64,000 bases of DNA from Emergomyces orientalis (Eukaryota; Ascomycota; Eurotiomycetes; Onygenales; Ajellomycetaceae), in NCBI GenBank assembly GCA_002110485.1, contig MOWL01000026.1, positions 558,001 through 622,000 of the forward strand. The letters run 5' to 3'. The notes under the pieces are model-generated. The model was not told the DNA's origin, searched no databases, and was given only the letters and a program-made list of their open reading frames with translations. Position numbers and translations under genes: made by a program. Positions 1-11,211 of this stretch are shown piece by piece (position 1 is the first letter of the stretch; every line of letters starts with the position of its first letter).

Positions 1-1879
1 CGGCCCTGAGCGGCCAAACGAAAACCCAAAACGATGCAAATGTCAAACAAATAATGATAAAGTCATGGCATGCACGCTGGGTACGGGTGCATCCCTGGCT
101 GTTTGAGACAACAGGAGCGTGTCCGGTTTTTTTTTCTGATTCGAGACCCTCAACGCATTTGTCCAAAGAATTAAAGCTTGACACTCGATTTTCTGCCGTA
201 AAAAGTATAAGTTAGTTGCATGATTTCCACACACGCATAGAACAGATAGAAGTGGGGATAGTGGGGAGCCATCAAGGCTGTGTGCTGGCTGGGAAGTTTC
301 TTCTGTTTTTAGATACGATGTGGGCTTTTCGTGCTATGCTGTGCCATGCCATGCCAAGCTTTTTGTTTTTGCCTCCTCTTATTTTTTCTTGTCCAACGTT
401 CTTTGATAAAATCACGATGGGTGGGTGTGTTTCAATTTCAACCATCGCGAAAGCCAACATAATCGATTGAAAGACTCTTGCCGGGTGAAGAAGTTATTAA
501 TAAGTCACCTCTGATATTCATCCACATTATTGATTCAGCTGAAAGTTCAAATTTCTAGACTAACCCACAAACGAAACAAAATAAAAGCGTCGCGCATAAA
601 TATGCATTTATCACTCATATGATATCAGCCTCCTAGTTGCTCACCCATTCCGGAGGGTGGAAATACACTTTAAGAGCAATGAAACGTCAACAGATCAATA
701 AGACGTCGATGACGAAAGAAGAGGAACGAGAAGAAAGGTTGCCAGAAACCATATTCTCCACAGTGAATCCAGCTGATATGACTCCTGCCCTCATTTCTCC
801 AGCCTAAACACAGCTTGCCCTACAGATAGCCAGACAACTTGAAGCTTTTCATGTCCTTTTAATATCCTTCTTTGTGCCATTAGTTTTTCTCCGCCGATAG
901 CTTGATTGGCCAAAGAAAAATCGACGAACCCGGAGTAGACCCTTTGAGGCTCAATATTGTAGCCATCAGTGGCTTCCAAAGAAGTTTAGTAGTGGCCTAG
1001 AATGCGCGATGGAAGAGCCTCGCCTACCTTTCGTAAGCACTGCCCACTTCAGTATAAAACTACTTGTGTGATATTCACTGCGCAGTTTAGCTGGTGCGGC
1101 TGAATGGAGGCACACTACGGGGAACAGTGGCCTTTTTTTCTTTTTCTGGGTTCGTGTGGCATGTGCGAAGTGCGGGGGGAGTGTTTTATGCGAGAAGAGA
1201 AGTAATGAAAGAATACAAGTCCAATTTATGTATATATATATATGTGTCAGTCGATTGTTATAGGAATAAAAGAAAATGGGGTGGACAAAAGGGCGTACGC
1301 AGTAAATCAAAAGGAAACGAAAAACGAAATATGCGCGAGGTGCGAAATTGGTAGTGAGGCAAAAGGAAGATGAAATGAAACCAAATAAATGGGATGGAAA
1401 GGGAGGCGGGAATGGGAAAAGCGGGAAAGAAAGGGCTATGCAACACGCCAATAGATACACAAAAAGGAGAAGCTTCTAAATAATGCAACCCAACAACGCC
1501 CTGTAAAATGCAATGGTAGTAATAGTAGTTGTAGTAGCAGTATTGTAGGAAAGAAAAGAAAAGGGACAACGAAGAGGGTGTAAACCAGAAAATGCCTTAA
1601 TTACAAATGGGCCAAGTAAAGTATTTGAGGGAACACATTGTACGAAATTTCGGGAATCCGAGAGCTCGGTGACAAATGTAAAAAAGAGGAAAGAGGAAGT
1701 AGGAAAGGGAGAAAAGGTAGTTTATAAAAAAAAAAACGTAAAAATGAATGTTAGTTGTCCCATGGTATGATGAGTTGGGCACAGGGGGTGGTGATACAGT
1801 CGAACAATTAGTTGCTAGAGGTGGCGCCGCCTGTTAGTATTAAGGATTAAATACAAGAAGAAAACGAATGGAGAACATA
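1..1879. other. Non-coding stretch downstream of the phospholipase D gene
   Basis: No convincing gene is seen here. Open frames are short or low complexity, including a 164-codon minus-strand frame at 966-1460 that is rich in Phe, Leu and Ser and is probably pyrimidine-rich sequence read by chance. A 62-codon minus-strand frame at 791-979 is compositionally more ordinary but has no recognisable family and no flanking exon I could join to it. The right part should hold the 3' UTR of the phospholipase gene. Confidence 0.5.
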
Positions 1880-4800
1880 CTATATTTCCAAAGGAGATAT
1901 CTGATCGAGCGTGTATAACCAGTTTCCTCCTTGTTCTTCTCGTTCCAGCCTGTGACATAAACCCAATTGTCAGTTCGCACGTTTCCCAAGTGTATCGTGA
2001 ATCGATCGCTGAAAGAGTGCTGCTACTTACCATTCATACGGCCAAACTATAAGATGGCCTTGCACCGAATTCATTAGCTCTTCAGCCTCAACCCTCGAGA
2101 TAATATCATCGGAAGCATGGAATTCCCGCCGCGAGCTACGGGTGGTCGCTCTCCGTCTCCGTCTTTGAGGTTGCGAGACCGTCGGGTGCAGGGTACCGTC
2201 AGCACGTCTCTGTGGGCTCTTCTCTACTTCGGGGAACGATGCCATCGCACCATCTAAATTCTGGCTGGAGTGTGAAGATTTCGTCTCCGTCGCTTTTAAG
2301 GTGTCCTTTTCTCCTTGGGATGTGCCACTCTCTTGGTGGGAGAGTTCCAGCCTCTCCCTTTCGATTTGCGCTTTGTTAGTTTCTGACGCCCAGTTTCTTA
2401 ATTCCTCTTCCGCGGCTACAGTTTCACTTTTAACTGTGTTCAGGACTTTTTCTTTCAAATCATCTCCAACCTTTTCGACTTTGGCAAGATGACTGGGGAC
2501 CGCAGCAGTGCCAGGAGGGCCACTCGCCTTGGTAACTTCTGGGTGAGTTTTGCTTTCGTCGTAGTATTGGCTATTCTGCATATCAGCGAAGCGCTCTGCA
2601 TAGGCCGTGTATTCTTTGTATTCTTTCCATGTTTTGACCTCGTTGTCAGGCATGCAGCGGAACACACTGCGATACAATTTTGTGTTGTTTTCGGCTATGG
2701 TTTGCCAGATATCTAAATAAAAGGAGTCGCTCAAAGGGTCCCTCATGCAATCTTTGTTAATAATTGGGCGGTTGATTTCGGATGAGAATAAATGTGTACT
2801 GCCAGGAATATCCTGGCCAGCTTGCTGTGAAGGATTATCACCATTACTTGATGGATCATGAGCCGCAGGTTCGGTGGAGGGCCTGGGACTAGAGACACTT
2901 GGATCGAAGCTCTTTCCTGTATGCGGCGGAGCGTCCCCGTGCTCGTTATGATCTGCAGTCTGAGAGGGCGACTCTTTGCGGACTTTAGATTTTCCTCTTC
3001 GACTTTTAGCATCTCCAGGTGAACCAGGGGCCAGGAATTCCACTCTATCATTAACAACGAAAGAGTCACGACCATCGCCATGGCCAGCCTCCTGAATGAT
3101 CTTCATTTGATCAACTCCATGACCTTCCAAATCCTTCTTGTGGTCCTCATTCCTCATTATTCTTGAGTCCTGAGTGAGCTTCTTGTTGGTCTTAAGATTG
3201 GGGTTGTTTGCCTGTTCCCAATCAACATCATGGTTAAAACTGTGCATTTCCTCTGATCTAGCAAGGAATTCATCCTGTATTCGGTGTCTTCGTTCTAACA
3301 GCTCCCTCTCGTCTTGTTTTTCGGTAGCCTCATCAAATTCGCGATCAAGCATTTCGTCGCTGTAGTTGTAAGGGGTCTTTGGTTCGCTCCGTGTATTCGT
3401 TTGGCCAGTTTCAACTTCGGCCTCTACTGCTTGTTCCATAATTTCATCGACGTCTACGCCAATATGTTCTCTCATAAGCCGCATCCTAAGTGTGTGAGGG
3501 AAACGACCAACAAGGTATGGTTTCCCGGCCATTGTGGACCACAGTAGATCTGTGTCGCGAACGATTGCGGCGCACTCGGAATCTCTCGAACCAAGCATAG
3601 AACGTTCGTTGATATTCGCGGAGCCAATTATCGCAACTCGATCATCAACAACCATGCACTTGGCGTGAATATACAGTTGCTCTGTGACTAAATGTTTCCG
3701 GGGGCCGATCTTTCCCCATGACCTTAAACTGAAGAATTGGATATAGTCCTCCGGTTCGATACCGGCGGCTCGAAGTCGGCCGAAGATGGATGTCTCTCCG
3801 CGACAGATGCTGCGATATTGACACTGCATGATTAAACGAACGCTAGTACCTCCTTCCGTATCGACCTGATTTTGGAATCCAGGCATAAGGGGTATCAGGA
3901 TCACAGCCCGCCAATCTTCATCATCCCTATATGCTCGGATAATTCGTTCCACGAGGGCATCTCCAATCAAGTTTTCAATCTTCTTCCCTTCAACTTCACA
4001 ACTAGTAATGAAAAACTGATTTTCGATGTAGACGAAGTGCTCCGATTGTTCAATCATCTTGACATACGCATTCATAATACTATGTTCAGTCACGTCGGGT
4101 GTTCCGGTTGACCAAGTGCTGCTCGACCGCAAGATCTGAACTTCGCAAGTGCCATCGAGGCCAAGGGATTCCAAGTCTGCAGGATTAAAATCTGGTGGAG
4201 GGAGCAAGAACGGAGTTGGTCGAGTGGGCTTTCGTTGTCGTAGGATGTAATTCCAGCGCTGAACAAAATGTCTGGTGAGGTCACGAGCTGGCTGCCCTAC
4301 CACGTGCATAGAAATGTCATGCCACGGCATTCTAGGAACAACCTCACGGTCATACATTTCTTCATACGGTTTGTCAAGATCATAGAAGTCCTGAATTCTC
4401 GGGTTCGAATAATCTTTCCCCGGCCAGAGCTGGCAATGATCCGCATCTTTAGGCACATCGGTAAGTTCAAATCCTGTCAATTTATCATCTGTAACAAGAT
4501 GTTGTGGGGTATCCCATCTCCCAAAACAGAGATCAATACCTCCAATAAATGCGAGAGTATGGTCAACAAGACATAGTTTCTCATGGTGGGCCCAAAAAAA
4601 AGTGTTTTGTCTGAACTGGTTGGGGGATCTTTGTACGAAGATATTCGGATGCAAATCGAGCAACGAAAATTTAGAGTACTCCGAGTCAATAGGAATGGCA
4701 GAATTGATGTTTCGATACATTATCACAAAAACTTTGACACCCTCCTGCGCTTTCCTTTGAAGCAACCGATCGAGCCTCCATTTCTGGCTTATAGCAGCTG

Positions 4801-7426
4801 GTCGCCGCATGTAGAGCTCGGGACTCAACCACCAGTCATGGATATAGATGACATCCTTGGCCTGGTTTATAGCACGGGACACCACCCACATGTAGTCACG
4901 GCCGTCGACTAACCACTGAGCGAAACAGTTCGGGCGTACGGGGGCAAAGCTATCGAATCGATTAGGTTTAGACCAAGGCGTTGTATCCACCATAAATCGA
5001 ATTGAATCTTCAAACTGATGTAGTTGACGCTCATTTCGAGCGAGTAACCTCAGCTTACGCTCGGAGTTTTGGAGTTTTAGCGTGTGGTGCTGAGGGTGTG
5101 TTGCTGACTCTTTCGCGGACTGGGCCAATTGTTTGGGCTTTTTGTCACGCAACCGTACTTTCTGGGGTTGGATTTGGAAGAAAGGATCCACCAAAAAGAC
5201 GTCGTAGATGTTCATTTCTTCAGGAGAGTCAACACAAACAACGTAGCTATGGCGCACTAAAAACCACTTCGGCGAATGTCGCGATTTTATCATGGCTGGG
5301 CTGAACGCCTTACGGAAATCGAGTCCTTTCGACGATTGAATAACGAGGAAGCCCTCCTTGCCATGGTAGCTCCCCTCCGATGCCAGCCGGACACCCAATG
5401 CTGAAAGTTCCAAAAATTTGCAAAGTCTGTTGCTGTCAGGACGGAAGATAAGGAAGCGGATCATTTGTTGGAGATATATCTCGAGCTTTTTCCGTTGGCG
5501 TTCGGGGTAGGAGTCTTTTTTAACACCTCCAATGGACGCAGGGCGAGTAATGCCTGGCTCCAAAGCTCCTGAGGCACTACTCTCTGCTGGAGCAGTCAAG
5601 CTCGACCGTCTTCGGGGAAGTCCTAGAGACGAGCGCCGTTTCTTTTTTTTGTTTACTCTTTCGTTCCCACTTGTACCATCCCCTGCGGTTTCATAGCCTC
5701 CCTCGTCCGCTTCCTCTTCCCCTTCACTCTCCAAGCCTCGAACACCCCTTAGGTAAGGGAAGGCGCTTCTTGGGAAGTGTGGTAGAGGGTGCGTTGAGTC
5801 ATGGGCTTTGAGCTGAATATACCTCCTGGTCCCGATTTGGAGTTTATACTTTATATGGAGGTTCGCGAAATCCCTGAGGGTTCTATTGATTACCCACTTC
5901 ATTCGCGTCATTCCGCTGCCATATTCCAGTTCTATTCGGAAGATCAAGTGACGATCACCGGAGTGGGTATCGAACCTGCTGTCCGTGATATGAACCTTCA
6001 GTTGCTCAAGGAGAATTGGAATACGTCTGCTTCCATGCTCATCCCTTTGGAACATACTTGCCAACAAAAGAGCAGCGGGAATACCAGAGGTAAGTTCAGC
6101 AAGTAACTCGGCAGACTTCACATGGTCTACAGTGCTTTCAACCTTCTTGCGTTGACCGATCATTTTTAGGCCTGCTTTGATCTGTCGCCATCTCTGGGCG
6201 CTAAGGCTGGAGCCACGTTCTCCTTTGTGTCGTCTCCAAGTTGCAGTAAGACCCTCACCGTGGTCTGACTGGCCCCCAAATCCAGTTAAACGTCGGAAAT
6301 TGCTTGGCCTTTTCTCATCTTGGGAGCCTCGGCCTTCCGGTCGACCTAGGCCACTATAACTTAACCCACGAGCGCTCTGTAGCCATCCATTTCGTCTTCT
6401 CCACATATTATCACGTTTTAACCTTTCTCGGCCTTCATCTTCAGAAACACCATCACGCGTCTGAGGAGGAATAGTGTTTGGGTCGGTCCTGCGAGAGAAA
6501 TAACCCCCGCGGAAACTGTCTCCATGGGTATAGGAGCTGTTTGGAGGGAAATGTGGCCGCGCACTTGATTTCGGAGTCGTAGGAGCGGTACGAGATCCCG
6601 AACCAGGCGGCCTTCGGGTTTTCCTCTTCTTTTTCGGAATACCACTCGCTTGTTCCCCAGAACTAGACTCCGCATCTGCATCCATCTCGCTTCCTTCCTC
6701 CTCAAGAGTGTTTGGGAAGCGGAATTCCCCTCTTTCAGATCCCGGAGTGGCAGTACCACCAAGTGGTCTAGGCTCCACAGACTCGTCTCCGATTGTCAGA
6801 CCACTCGCCGTACGGGTATGCGTAGGGAAGGAAGGGGAGGCAGCAAATGCTTTCAGTTTTGAGAACAGGGATGAATGCAACCGGCGGTCTTTTGACAATT
6901 GGTCTCCATCTTCTGGGCCTATAGAGGAAGCCCTGGAATGCGATGCTCCTGCTCCTTCAGTATCAGAAGCGGCTCTAGCAAACTGCACGCTCCGACGTCC
7001 CTGTGGAGTTGAGAACCCTTGTGCCCTTTGCTGTTTTGCCTTTGCCGATTTTCCTGAAGGATTTCGCGATGGGACAGAAGCAGGCTTAGTCCCAAAAGGT
7101 ATGTTTCCTTGGTGTCCTGCAACATCGCTATCGCCAGCATTATTCATATCAAACTGGGGCTGTTTTGAACTGGAAGGCTCGAATCCAGTATCCAACGCCA
7201 CAGGTTTCCTGGTAATGCCATGCATCCCATTGATTCCATTCACAGGATATTTCTTAGAGGTACTAGATTGCGGTGTTTCATTTTTCGGAGAGGGAGTGAA
7301 GCTCATCCCATTTTGGGAAACATCGTGGGGCACAGTTATCTTTAAGTTTTGTGGAATGTTCGATGGTCGTGGCGATGAAGATTGCTGAAGTCCCTCTGCA
7401 ATCGACGGGGTTGAGTCTTTCCCCAT
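1880..7426 (-). CDS. SPO14: Phospholipase D1 (Spo14-type), PX-PH-HKD
   Basis: Phosphatidylcholine-hydrolysing phospholipase D, which makes phosphatidic acid at membranes. Exons are 2031-7426 and 1880-1949, giving 1821 aa. The large frame runs into a stop just after a GTAAGT donor. Splicing to 1949 rebuilds the Trp codon and adds a 22-residue tail ending in SPLEI, which fits the conserved C-terminus of the family. The N-terminal 450 residues are Ser/Pro-rich and low complexity. A PX domain lies near residues 460-550, a PH domain near 685-800, and the two catalytic HxKxxxxD motifs near residues 943 (HEKLCLVD) and 1251 (HAKCMVVD). Both keep every catalytic residue. The family takes part in sporulation and membrane traffic in yeast. 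A good 5' UTR intron candidate lies at 7439-7527. The start ATG at 7426 follows that acceptor by about a dozen bases. Confidence 0.95.
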
Positions 7427-8124
7427 TGCGACAGACTCCTATATAATAGCAAACAATGGTCATTGTCAGGGGTTTCTGGTCTTTAACAGATATCGAGTAG
7501 TGAGAAGGTTGATAAGATGACACATACCAGTTGAGGAAGGACGGAAGGAAGGAACAGAGGCAGTTTACAAAACTAGCATTACGCCCTCAAATCCCGAAGC
7601 TCACGGCCTGCAGCAGTGCAGAAATAGAAGATCTAGAAGCAGAAAGCTGTCTTAGAGCTTTGATCCGACGATAATCCGCTTCTTGACCCCTTGGGATTCA
7701 TCTAGGTTGGAGTGGATCCGGCCCTGTGAGGCTTGGAACAGCTTACTTAAGTCCCGCTGCGTGTGAATTGCGGGAAGACCAGTGGCAAGAGTGAGTTACC
7801 AGCAGATCGCCCTGAAGATTCTGCTGGGAAAACCCAGTTGCAACTCGCGGCGTCGCTAAATCCACATAGCAATACATGGAACCGTAAATACGATTCCCCG
7901 GTATTAGGTATCGTAACTGTATTGTAATTTGCTCATGAACAAGCACACGTGACCTCCCTCTAACCTCGGACTTGCAACGATTCTAAGCGGAATGTTGCCG
8001 GGAGAGGGACGAATATTTTTATACAAACTGGATATAATATGGATATCCCCGCGAGAATGCAGTTGCATGATGGTTATGGATTGTCTTGCAGCACTCCTCT
8101 CTTGAAACCTTCTCGTGAAATAAT
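7427..8124. promoter_or_regulatory. Divergent promoter region, phospholipase D / hydrolase
   Basis: This 698-bp gap separates two divergently transcribed genes, so it should carry both promoters. On the minus side, GTATGT at 7527 and TATATAG ending at 7439 would make an 89-nt intron in the phospholipase leader. I see no distinctive transcription factor site that I would name. Confidence 0.4.
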
Positions 8125-9352
8125 ATGGCCTCTCCAATTGATCCCATGGTGAAAACCTACTCCATGCCTGCTCCCAAAGTGTCAAAAAAGGTCTTCCCAG
8201 TCGCTGGCATCCTTTGCTCTGTCTATGGCCTGGATGAGCTCCCCGCGCAAGCTAAGGAGGTATCATGTCTATATCTCATGCACCCACGATTGGGCACGGC
8301 GGATTCTATGGAAGGCTTTGCATGCCATGCCATTGCAGATTGGAACAGCAGACTGCGCGAGGGACGAGTGTCCCAAAGCCAGGAAAATAAGGGTTTAATT
8401 GCTGTAGCCTTTGACCAGCGGAATCATGGCTCGAGGCTCGTCGACAAGCTAGCAAATGGCGCATGGAGGGAAGGAAATCCTAAACATGCGCAGGATATGT
8501 TTGCTACATTTCGTAAGGCTTTGCTATTTCATTTTAATGCAGCTGTTTTATTTTATTTTCCCTCTCGAAACTACAAAATAGAACTCCACTATGCTGCTCT
8601 ATCCTCCCCGCTCTCACTACTAACACAAATGTGCAGAGGGTACCGCCCGCGACGTCTCCCTCCTAATAGACTTCATGGACGCTTACGCCTTCCCCGACGC
8701 CTCGCGCAAAATCACCACCAACCTCGCCCTCGGCGTCTCCCTCGGTGGCCACGCTGCATGGAGCTGCGTTCTACACGAACCCCGAATCACCAATGCCATC
8801 ATCATCATCGGCACCCCAGACTACACAAGCCTAATGACCGAGCGCGCCAAACTCTCCAAACTATCCACTTGGAAAGACTCCACACCGCCTGGTTCCAAAT
8901 TCCTCGGCTCAGAATCCTTCCCCCCGTCGCTCATGGCCGCCATAAAGAAATACGACCCTGCTAGATTCTTCCTGAGCCAAATGAGCGACCCCACCGTTGC
9001 GGAGCCCATGCTCCATGACACCCTGCCAGAACCCACTGAGCGTGAAAAGAAAGCCATCCGCCCGCTCATGACCCGGTGCCTGCGGGGAAAGAGGATATTA
9101 TTGATCTCTGGCGGGAAAGATAAGCTGGTGCCGTACGCGCGGGGCGAGCCGTTCCTGACGTGGCTGAAAAAGGCAATTTCGCCAGGCGGGTGGTTTGCTG
9201 ATGGGGCTGTGACGTTGGAGGATTTGATAGATGAGGATGCGGGACATGAGGTTACCCCACAGATGATGGAGCAGTCCATTCGGTTTATTGGGGATAGTCT
9301 TGCCGTGGGCGTGGAGAATACCCAGCCTAAGGTGCGGACGTCGAAGATTTAG
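8125..9352 (+). CDS. Alpha/beta hydrolase-fold protein
   Basis: Exons 8125-8512 and 8637-9352 give 367 aa. The GTAAGG donor and GTGCAG acceptor rebuild a Gln codon and join TF to QGTARDVSLLIDF without breaking the frame. The nucleophile elbow GVSLGGH places the likely catalytic Ser near residue 164. A likely acid is the Asp in SGGKDKLVP, and the likely His is in DAGHEVT near the C-terminus. These fit the canonical Ser-Asp-His order of the fold. No signal peptide or membrane segment is apparent, so a cytosolic place is inferred. The substrate cannot be told from sequence. Related uncharacterised hydrolases occur widely in Eurotiomycetes. The intron is AT-rich, while exon 2 is notably GC-rich in its first half. 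Confidence 0.85.
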
Positions 9353-10040
9353 AAAGCAACATGTTGAGTGTTCTGTTTTCTGTTCTCCCTATTATTAAAT
9401 AATAGGCAGTCATATAGATTGGTGTTGACGAAGGTTTCTTTGAAATATTCCGGGGAACGATACCCATGTGTCTGGTTATGAAATATCAGCAGATGTTGAA
9501 CTTCCGAGGTTGTAAAATATGGAAATGTTGATATAGAGAAATCGAGATTTCTCGATGAGTAAAATCAATCGACCAGAAGACGTATATATAGACAGTTCCT
9601 CGCCGATGCAGCCAAAGACCCAGGTTAGAGCAATAGAAAATAAGCGGCTTGTTTTTATAAAAAGAATTCCGCTAAGGTACTTTATTCGAGCTCGTTAAAA
9701 GAAAACAGAAAAGAAATTGCGGTTCAAGTTTTCGGGCGCACCATGGTGAAACCTCCAAGCTCCTGCCTGGTATATTTCCCACTTTGGCGTGAAGCAAAAC
9801 AAGGGAAACTCTGTTGTTTTCTCGGGGGGAAGGGATCCATGCCACAAATTTATTTATTTTTAAATTCCTTTTTCTTTCATGAAAAGTGTCGAGCCAGGCA
9901 CTGCTCTAAGCAACGGGTCTCGACACAAAAAAAGAGAAGAAAATAAATGTGATTGAATATCACCCTTAACACCCGTTCATTATATTTTGCGTCCAAACTA
10001 AACAATTCGCATGCAACACACCACATACTACACATCGCAT
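9353..10040. other. Convergent 3' intergenic region
   Basis: This gap lies between the 3' ends of the hydrolase and RPL28 genes. It holds AT-rich sequence expected for two 3' UTRs and no supported gene. A 67-codon frame at 9743-9946 has no family resemblance. Confidence 0.4.
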
Positions 10041-10865
10041 TTATGCAACAAGTTCAGCAACACCGCCAGCCTCCTTGATCTTCCGCTCAGCCTCCTTGCT
10101 GAAATATCTCGCCCGGACAACAACCGGGATCTCTGGAAGTCTGCCCTTGCCAAGGACCTTGGAGTAACCGAGAGGGAGGAGGTCGAGGACGGGGGCGGTA
10201 TCGCTCTTCTGGTTGTTCACGTACGCATCACGGGTTTCGGCAGGGATGAGGGACCATAGCTATTGTATCCACGAAAATTCAATCAGCCTCCGCAATTATA
10301 TTCCAATTGCCTCCAATTTCCGTATATGTTGCCTGTATCTTAATTGAATACACTTTTCTCCGTCTATTGATTCCATCTATATTTCTGGACCAATGTACCC
10401 TTCCTCAATCTTCCCCCAGTCCCAATTCAATCCGCCCAAAGTCAAAAACAATCGAAGAAACGTACCTTGTCAAGATTTATTACAGGTTTCCAGAACTGGT
10501 TCTGCGTTTTGTGGAAATATCTCATGCCGACCTTTCCAAAGTAACCAGGATGGTACTTGTCGAGATTGGTCCGGTGGTGGTGCTGACCACCGGCCATACC
10601 GCGACCACCGGGATGCTTGCGGTGCTTGCCAACGCGACCGTAACCAGCGGAAACATGACCGCGGCTAAACGAGAAGTAATCAAAAAAGAGGCACAATATT
10701 AGCGATCGTAAATTCAAGGGTTTCGAGATGGAGGTTGAATTTAATTGCTATCTTCGATACCCATTCGAAAAATGGGGCTGGACGGTCGGTCCTCTCAGGC
10801 TATTCAGGACGGGTAAATGAAAAAAAAACTCACCTCTTTCTTGTCTTCGAAAGTCGAGTAGGCAT
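10041..10865 (-). CDS. RPL28: 60S ribosomal protein uL15 (L28/L27a)
   Basis: Large-subunit ribosomal protein, 149 aa, the usual family length. Exons on the minus strand are 10834-10865 (32 nt), 10466-10664 and 10041-10259. The first junction makes a Ser codon and gives MPTRLSKTRKS followed by RGHVSAG. The second falls in phase 0 after NLDK. Family hallmarks are visible: the basic N-terminus, GKHRKHPGGRG, the GGQHHHRTN block, YHPGYFGKVGMRYFHK and the C-terminal EAGGVAELVA. It acts in the cytosolic ribosome. A short first exon carrying only the first ten or so codons is common in fungal ribosomal protein genes. I looked for box C/D snoRNA motifs in both introns (169 and 206 nt) and saw none. 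Its promoter must lie in the 346-bp gap before the CHL1 stop. Confidence 0.97.
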
Positions 10866-11211
10866 CTTGTCGACGGTGCTGGATGCGACAAGACTGTGTG
10901 GGTGTTGGGCGTTGAGATGCGATTTGACGACAGTTGTTGCAGGCACAGGTCGACTCGAGTCTCTCGCTGTCTCGATACTCTCGCTTAATGTGTGCCAGGG
11001 CAGGGTTTTGGCTTGTTTGGGAAACATAGGGCCCAGCCCTGTTTTCTCTTGGCTAAATTTCCACATTTGGAATTACAGTCATGTGATATTCTTCATTGAT
11101 CAGATAAGATAAGACCTTGCATTTCTTTACAAGGATAGAAATATCCAAAGTTGAAGAGCAGGATTCGTGGATAAAATATGGAGTATTCTATGTTCATGAC
11201 TTTTATATGTT
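10866..11211 (-). promoter_or_regulatory. Upstream region of RPL28
   Basis: The 346 bp between the RPL28 start and the CHL1 stop holds the RPL28 promoter and leader together with the CHL1 3' UTR. A GC-rich palindromic GGGCCC lies about 165 bp before the start codon. I see no classical ribosomal-protein promoter element that I can name with confidence. Confidence 0.35.

Noticed and set aside
966..1460. 164-codon minus-strand frame
   Set aside because: Dominated by Phe, Leu, Ser and Pro from a purine-rich plus strand. No domain and no splice partner.
6708..7388. 226-codon plus-strand frame opposite the phospholipase D N-terminus
   Set aside because: It is a shadow of the Ser/Pro-rich coding region on the minus strand and shows no family features.
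10260..10833. Possible snoRNA in the RPL28 introns
   Set aside because: Neither intron shows a box C (RTGATGA) paired with a box D (CTGA) near complementary ends.
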